From Spirosoma montaniterrae (GTDB lineage Bacteria; Bacteroidota; Bacteroidia; Cytophagales; Spirosomataceae): a stretch of DNA of 64,000 bases. A model generated the notes under the pieces. It had not been told where the DNA came from, made no database searches, and saw nothing but the letters and a program-made list of their open reading frames with translations. The translations under genes and the position numbers were made by a program. The DNA lies in contig NZ_CP014263.1 of the NCBI RefSeq assembly GCF_001988955.1, positions 3,814,001-3,878,000 on the forward strand. Reading direction: 5' to 3'. This document shows, piece by piece, positions 60,893-64,000 of the stretch; positions within the stretch are counted from its first letter, which is position 1, and each line of letters starts with the position of its first letter.

Positions 60893-61819
60893 CTATACCG
60901 GCGACATACTGTTTGAGCGAATATTCCATGCAACAGCTTGCCATACGGCCCGCAGGTGAATCCATTGACCAGCTATCAGGTGCGATACCATATGTTTCGG
61001 AAACACAAGAAAAGTAAAAAACAAGTAAAAAACTATTCGTTGAAGAGATGTACAGTGCCGACGCATAAACAATATCCGGTTTCGCATCAGATAATACGTG
61101 CGTAACGGGCTACCCTGCCCAACCGAAACCGATTCTTTGTGCAGAATGGTAGCCGAGGGTTGGTAGTAAATCAGGAAACCCGCATCCCGAATCCGCTGCG
61201 ACCAGTCGAGTTCTTCGTAGTACAGAAAGAACCGCTCGGCAAATCGGCCAACGCGCTCCACAACCGAACGTTTCACCAGCATGGCGCAACCGTGGGCAAA
61301 ATTGGTCGGCCCCGGCTCGTCGTATTGCCCGGCATCGGTCTGATTATAACCGATAGCCGTTGCCGTACCCGTAAACATATTCATGGGCCTGTAGCCGGCA
61401 TACTGAATATAGTGGGGTTCGTCGTAGAATCGAATTTTGGGACACACAACCCCAATCCGTTCATCCTGGGCAAACGGCTGGAGAAGGTTGTCCAGAAGCG
61501 TAGGCGACAGTTCTGTATCGTTATTGACAATAAAGAAGAAATTACCTTTTGCCACGCTCATACCCAAATTGTTACCTCCCGTGAACCCTAAATTCGTTTC
61601 ACTTCTTACGCAGCGGACGTTCGCGTAATGGCTTAGATCGACACAATCAGTCAGCGACGGTGCCGATGCGTTGTCGACTACAATAATTTCGATATTGGGG
61701 TAAGTCAGGTTGCGCGCCGAATCTAAAAACTGCCGGGTGGTTTCAGCCTGATTATAATTGATGGTGATGATAGAAACCAACCGCGACGAATCGTTTGCTA
61801 CACGTTTTCTTTCTGCCAT
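60893..61819 (-). CDS. Glycosyltransferase family 2, rhamnosyltransferase-like (WbbL type)
   Basis: 308 residues: VSIITINYNQAETTRQFLDSARNL, IEIIVVDNASA, VRSETNLGFTGGNNLGM, FFIVNNDTELSPTLLDNLL (NND metal site), NFAHGCAMLVKRSVVERVG, FFLYYEELDWSQRIRDAGF. The C-terminal end has a hydrophobic, membrane-facing helix (IVFYLFFTFLVFPKHMVSHLI). WbbL-type enzymes often use dTDP-rhamnose, but the donor here is not established. It overlaps the sugar transferase gene by 22 bases. Confidence 0.87.
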   Translation of the reverse strand: MAERKRVANDSSRLVSIITINYNQAETTRQFLDSARNLTYPNIEIIVVDNASAPSLTDCVDLSHYANVRCVRSETNLGFTGGNNLGMSVAKGNFFFIVNNDTELSPTLLDNLLQPFAQDERIGVVCPKIRFYDEPHYIQYAGYRPMNMFTGTATAIGYNQTDAGQYDEPGPTNFAHGCAMLVKRSVVERVGRFAERFFLYYEELDWSQRIRDAGFLIYYQPSATILHKESVSVGQGSPLRTYYLMRNRILFMRRHCTSLQRIVFYLFFTFLVFPKHMVSHLIAGQWIHLRAVWQAVAWNIRSNSMSPV

Positions 61820-62988
61820 AAGCTGAAAATGGTTCGCCAGATAATGTACATATCTGTTTTGAACGAAAACGTGTTCGCGTACTCAATATCGAGCATAATT
61901 CGCTCGTGATCCGACATTGGCCCCTGCCCTTTCGCCCGCTTTTTAACTTGCCAGAGTCCGGTTAGCCCGGCGGGTCCGGCGAATCGCTGCGCAAACTCGT
62001 CGGTCGTAAGGCGTTCGGCTTCGTAGAGTGGCAGCGGTCGGTTGCCTACCAGCGACATATCGCCGAAAAGCACATTCAGCAATTGAGGCAGCTCGTCGAT
62101 GCTGCTATTGCGCAGAAATTTGCCTAACCGGGTGATACGCGGGTCGTTACGGAACTTTAAAAACCTGGCAACTTCCTCGTTTTCGCGCAGATACAGTTTT
62201 TCGCAAATTGTTTCATTTTGCCCAAACAGCGGTTGCTGGCACGATATTCCTTTCTGCCGACAGGCTGCGCATAGAAAATTACCCCCCAACGGAAACTCAT
62301 CGCTTAACTCCTCTATTTCTGTTTTGGCATAAATATTGTGACTCGCGAGCTTCCCTATTTCCTGGTCTGCTTTAACTTTCATGGTCCGAAACTTGTACAT
62401 ATCGAATACATGATAGTAAGCTCCAGCTCGCTTCGACCGATACATGATTGGCCCTTTTGAGTCGATACGAATCAGAATAGCCACCACGACCAATAAGGGC
62501 GACATAAGAATCAGTAATGTCAGCGATACAGCGATGTCGATAGCCCGTTTCCACCAGGGAAGCTTAACTGGGTTCAGCGACCTGTCGTGTTCGTCGCGTG
62601 TAGCCGACAGAACGTGTCGGTTTAAATCGAGGTAATAACTCACTTTAGTAAAAATTTTCTCTAATTCGTTGGTATCCAGCAACAAGTCTGTTATTCCGTT
62701 CAAGGGTATTGTTTCTGCCATAGCCCTTTCTGCGCGATTTCCAATTGTCAGCACCGGAACCGATTGTACTGTAGGATTGCTTCTGACCGCTGTGACCACA
62801 TCATATTCACTGAGTTGGTCAACCACAATCAGGTCAACGCAAGGCGAGCGAGTTAACCATTGCTCTATCTGCTTCCCATCTCTTAACCAGGTCACAAGGC
62901 CAAACTTGCCGAAAGCAGCACGCAGGTAAGCAGCGACTGCTTCATTTTTCTCCACCAACAGAAGATGAGGTTCAAGACGACGATCCAC
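61798..62988 (-). CDS. Receiver-like domain fused to initiating sugar transferase
   Basis: 396 residues from GTG 62986-62988; the in-frame GTG at 63042 would add a Cys-rich leader. Residues about 5-115 form a response-regulator-like domain (HLLLVEKNEAVAAYLRAAFG, VDLIVVDQLSEYDVVTAV) with one acidic-pocket residue changed. Residues about 145-396 are a polyisoprenyl-phosphate sugar-1-P transferase: WWKRAIDIAVSLTLLILMSPLLVV, KRAGAYYHVFDMYKFRTM, DPRITRLGKFLRNSSIDELPQLLNVLFGDMSLVGNRPLPLYEAE. It starts repeat-unit assembly on undecaprenyl phosphate. A CxxC...C...C insertion (AACRQKGISC) precedes the catalytic part; from memory it recurs in Bacteroidota relatives. Confidence 0.85.
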   Translation of the reverse strand: MDRRLEPHLLLVEKNEAVAAYLRAAFGKFGLVTWLRDGKQIEQWLTRSPCVDLIVVDQLSEYDVVTAVRSNPTVQSVPVLTIGNRAERAMAETIPLNGITDLLLDTNELEKIFTKVSYYLDLNRHVLSATRDEHDRSLNPVKLPWWKRAIDIAVSLTLLILMSPLLVVVAILIRIDSKGPIMYRSKRAGAYYHVFDMYKFRTMKVKADQEIGKLASHNIYAKTEIEELSDEFPLGGNFLCAACRQKGISCQQPLFGQNETICEKLYLRENEEVARFLKFRNDPRITRLGKFLRNSSIDELPQLLNVLFGDMSLVGNRPLPLYEAERLTTDEFAQRFAGPAGLTGLWQVKKRAKGQGPMSDHERIMLDIEYANTFSFKTDMYIIWRTIFSLWQKENV

Positions 62989-63069
62989 AAAAATGACGTT
63001 GATGAATGTAAAACAATGGCAACCGACTGTACACTGGCACACATATTGCGAGGGATTAGATGCCCTGCA

Positions 63070-63555
63070 TTAAAGAAGTATGGATAGAATGCGTGATTTT
63101 AGCTGCTGTAGTGGATGCAAAGCTGATCGTTTTGTCGAAGAAGCGAACCGCTCCCGGTCATCGTTAATCGGAATAGCGGCTCGCCGTAAAACAGCCCGCA
63201 ACCTGGCTTTCACTTCCAATGGGTTAAATGGTTTTGAGATAAAATGGTCTACGCCCTGCTCAAGGCAGTCGATGCGTGTATTGCTGTCGGTAGCACTCGA
63301 CAACACCACAATCGGCGTATGGCGCAGCAAACGGTTGGTACGAACTAACTTGGTAATGTCAAGGCCATTAAATTGAGGTAACTCCAACTCTGTCAATATA
63401 CAGTCGAAGCGGTCACCACGAACCAACAGGCGGGCTGCATCCTGACCGTTATCGACTACAGTTATATTAAAATCGCTTTCAAGCGTTTTTGCCAGAATAC
63501 CCGCTACGTAGGGATTGTTATCCACTACGAGTAAGTTGTATCTATCGTAGTTCAT
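63070..63555 (-). CDS. Response regulator receiver protein with altered phosphoacceptor
   Basis: A 161-residue stand-alone receiver domain: NLLVVDNNPYVAGILAKTL, FDCILTELELPQFNGLDITKL, TPIVVLSSATD, HFISKPFNPLEVKARLRAVLRR. The fold and Lys108 are typical. However, the residue aligned with the phosphorylated Asp is Glu56, and the acidic pair is Asp12-Asn13, so it is either constitutively in one state or regulated without phosphorylation. About 35 basic C-terminal residues follow (STKRSALHPLQQLKSRILSILL). First gene of the operon, 81 bases before the receiver-sugar transferase fusion gene. Confidence 0.85.
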   Translation of the reverse strand: MNYDRYNLLVVDNNPYVAGILAKTLESDFNITVVDNGQDAARLLVRGDRFDCILTELELPQFNGLDITKLVRTNRLLRHTPIVVLSSATDSNTRIDCLEQGVDHFISKPFNPLEVKARLRAVLRRAAIPINDDRERFASSTKRSALHPLQQLKSRILSILL

Positions 63556-64000
63556 TGCACTGGGTGATTTGATATTTTAGACTGCCAAGCATAAAGCTGG
63601 TTACTACATCATTTATCCACTTAGTAAGAACAGGGAGTTTTTTTAGGGGGTTATTTCGCCCTTTTATGGCTACGAAAGCAACTTTAATAATTTTTAAATT
63701 TCCCACACATTCTGAGCAAAAATGCTTAAGTAGAATAACTTGAGTTGCGGCTGGAAAGTCATTTTGCGACTGGCAAAAACAGAGCTGTTTTTTTGCGCTA
63801 ACTGGTTGTTTTTATCTCTAAAATCGTCTCTTTACTGGCATAACACCCTAATAATCAGATGGGTAATTATACTGCAAAGCTGCATCGTAAAGTAGCCTGA
63901 TTCTCCTACAATGTAGGATTTTGTACATATGTTATTTGTGACTCATATGTTACTATGTGTATAACAACATAAATAGTCGAGCAATAATTAGCTTGCAAAA
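63556..64000. other. Intergenic region upstream of the polysaccharide operon
   Basis: 445 AT-rich bases without a gene on either strand. It should hold the promoter of the minus-strand operon; a near-consensus -7 (TATGCTTG, minus strand 63586-63593) is the best candidate seen. A weak hairpin gcaaaaacag/ctgttttt lies at about 63773-63797. Near the edge there is a perfect dyad tcctaca-a-tgtagga (63904-63918) and a 9-base direct repeat catatgtta (63926-63934, 63944-63952), which could be regulator sites for the operon or for a gene beyond the window. Confidence 0.5.

Noticed and set aside
33238..63555. Genomic island with integrase or att sites
   Set aside because: No integrase, transposase, tRNA or flanking direct repeat was found; base composition by eye is like the rest of the window.

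Overview
The window looks like a Bacteroidota chromosome of the order Cytophagales, most like a Spirosoma-type (Spirosomaceae) genome. This rests on gene content typical of that group: BlaI/M56 pairs with TonB domains, DUF3276, DUF2911, DUF4249, DUF4870, a T9SS C-terminal sorting domain, SusC-type plug fragments and fused DAHP synthase/chorismate mutase. It also rests on promoters of the Bacteroidota type (TAnnTTTG at -7, sometimes with TTG about 20 bases upstream) and a general lack of Shine-Dalgarno sequences. No rRNA, tRNA, CRISPR array, insertion sequence or phage gene was recognised.

Layout. 1-490 is the N-terminal part of a secreted subtilisin-like protease. 691-4180 is a three-gene BlaI/M56 signalling operon on the minus strand with two dyad operators in front of it. 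4360-7130 carries ychF, a 44-bp directly repeated terminator flanking a lipoprotein gene and a frameshifted small gene, and a DUF3276 gene. 7363-13715 is mixed housekeeping: RlpA, DUF58, a TlpA-like thioredoxin protein, YdcF, a HExxH protein and PfkA. 13847-16798 is a small glycosylation group (GT2, GT4, FkbM). 16811-18308 has DUF2911 and a HigBA toxin-antitoxin pair with a clear overlapping promoter and operator. 18501-33076 holds pyruvate carboxylase, a sterol desaturase-like protein, NUDIX, aminotransferase, a TonB receptor with DUF4249, DAHP synthase/chorismate mutase, proline dehydrogenase and LspA.

33238-63555 is the accessory part: about 30 kb of exopolysaccharide genes with a hybrid NRPS-PKS assembly line inside. 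A membrane GT2, a short TolC-like protein and a Wzz/BY-kinase-like co-polymerase run directly into two overlapping megasynthase genes. Their domain order is A-PCP-KS-AT-ACP-aminotransferase, then C-A-PCP-TE. A flippase, an FkbM-like remnant, a T9SS protein, an Sfp-type phosphopantetheinyl transferase, glycosyltransferases, a fucosyltransferase and an acetyltransferase follow. A seven-gene minus-strand operon (pseudo-receiver, receiver-sugar transferase fusion, GT2, GT2, O-antigen ligase, GT2, GT1) closes the region. My reading is that one locus makes and exports a fucose-containing polysaccharide and also makes a small peptide with a beta-amino unit (aminoacyl + malonyl + aminoacyl). The first synthase gene starts at or inside the end of the co-polymerase gene, so the two are probably expressed together.

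Between genes there are several families of long, imperfect inverted repeats with periodic arms. Some of them supply the stop codon or last codons of a neighbouring gene.
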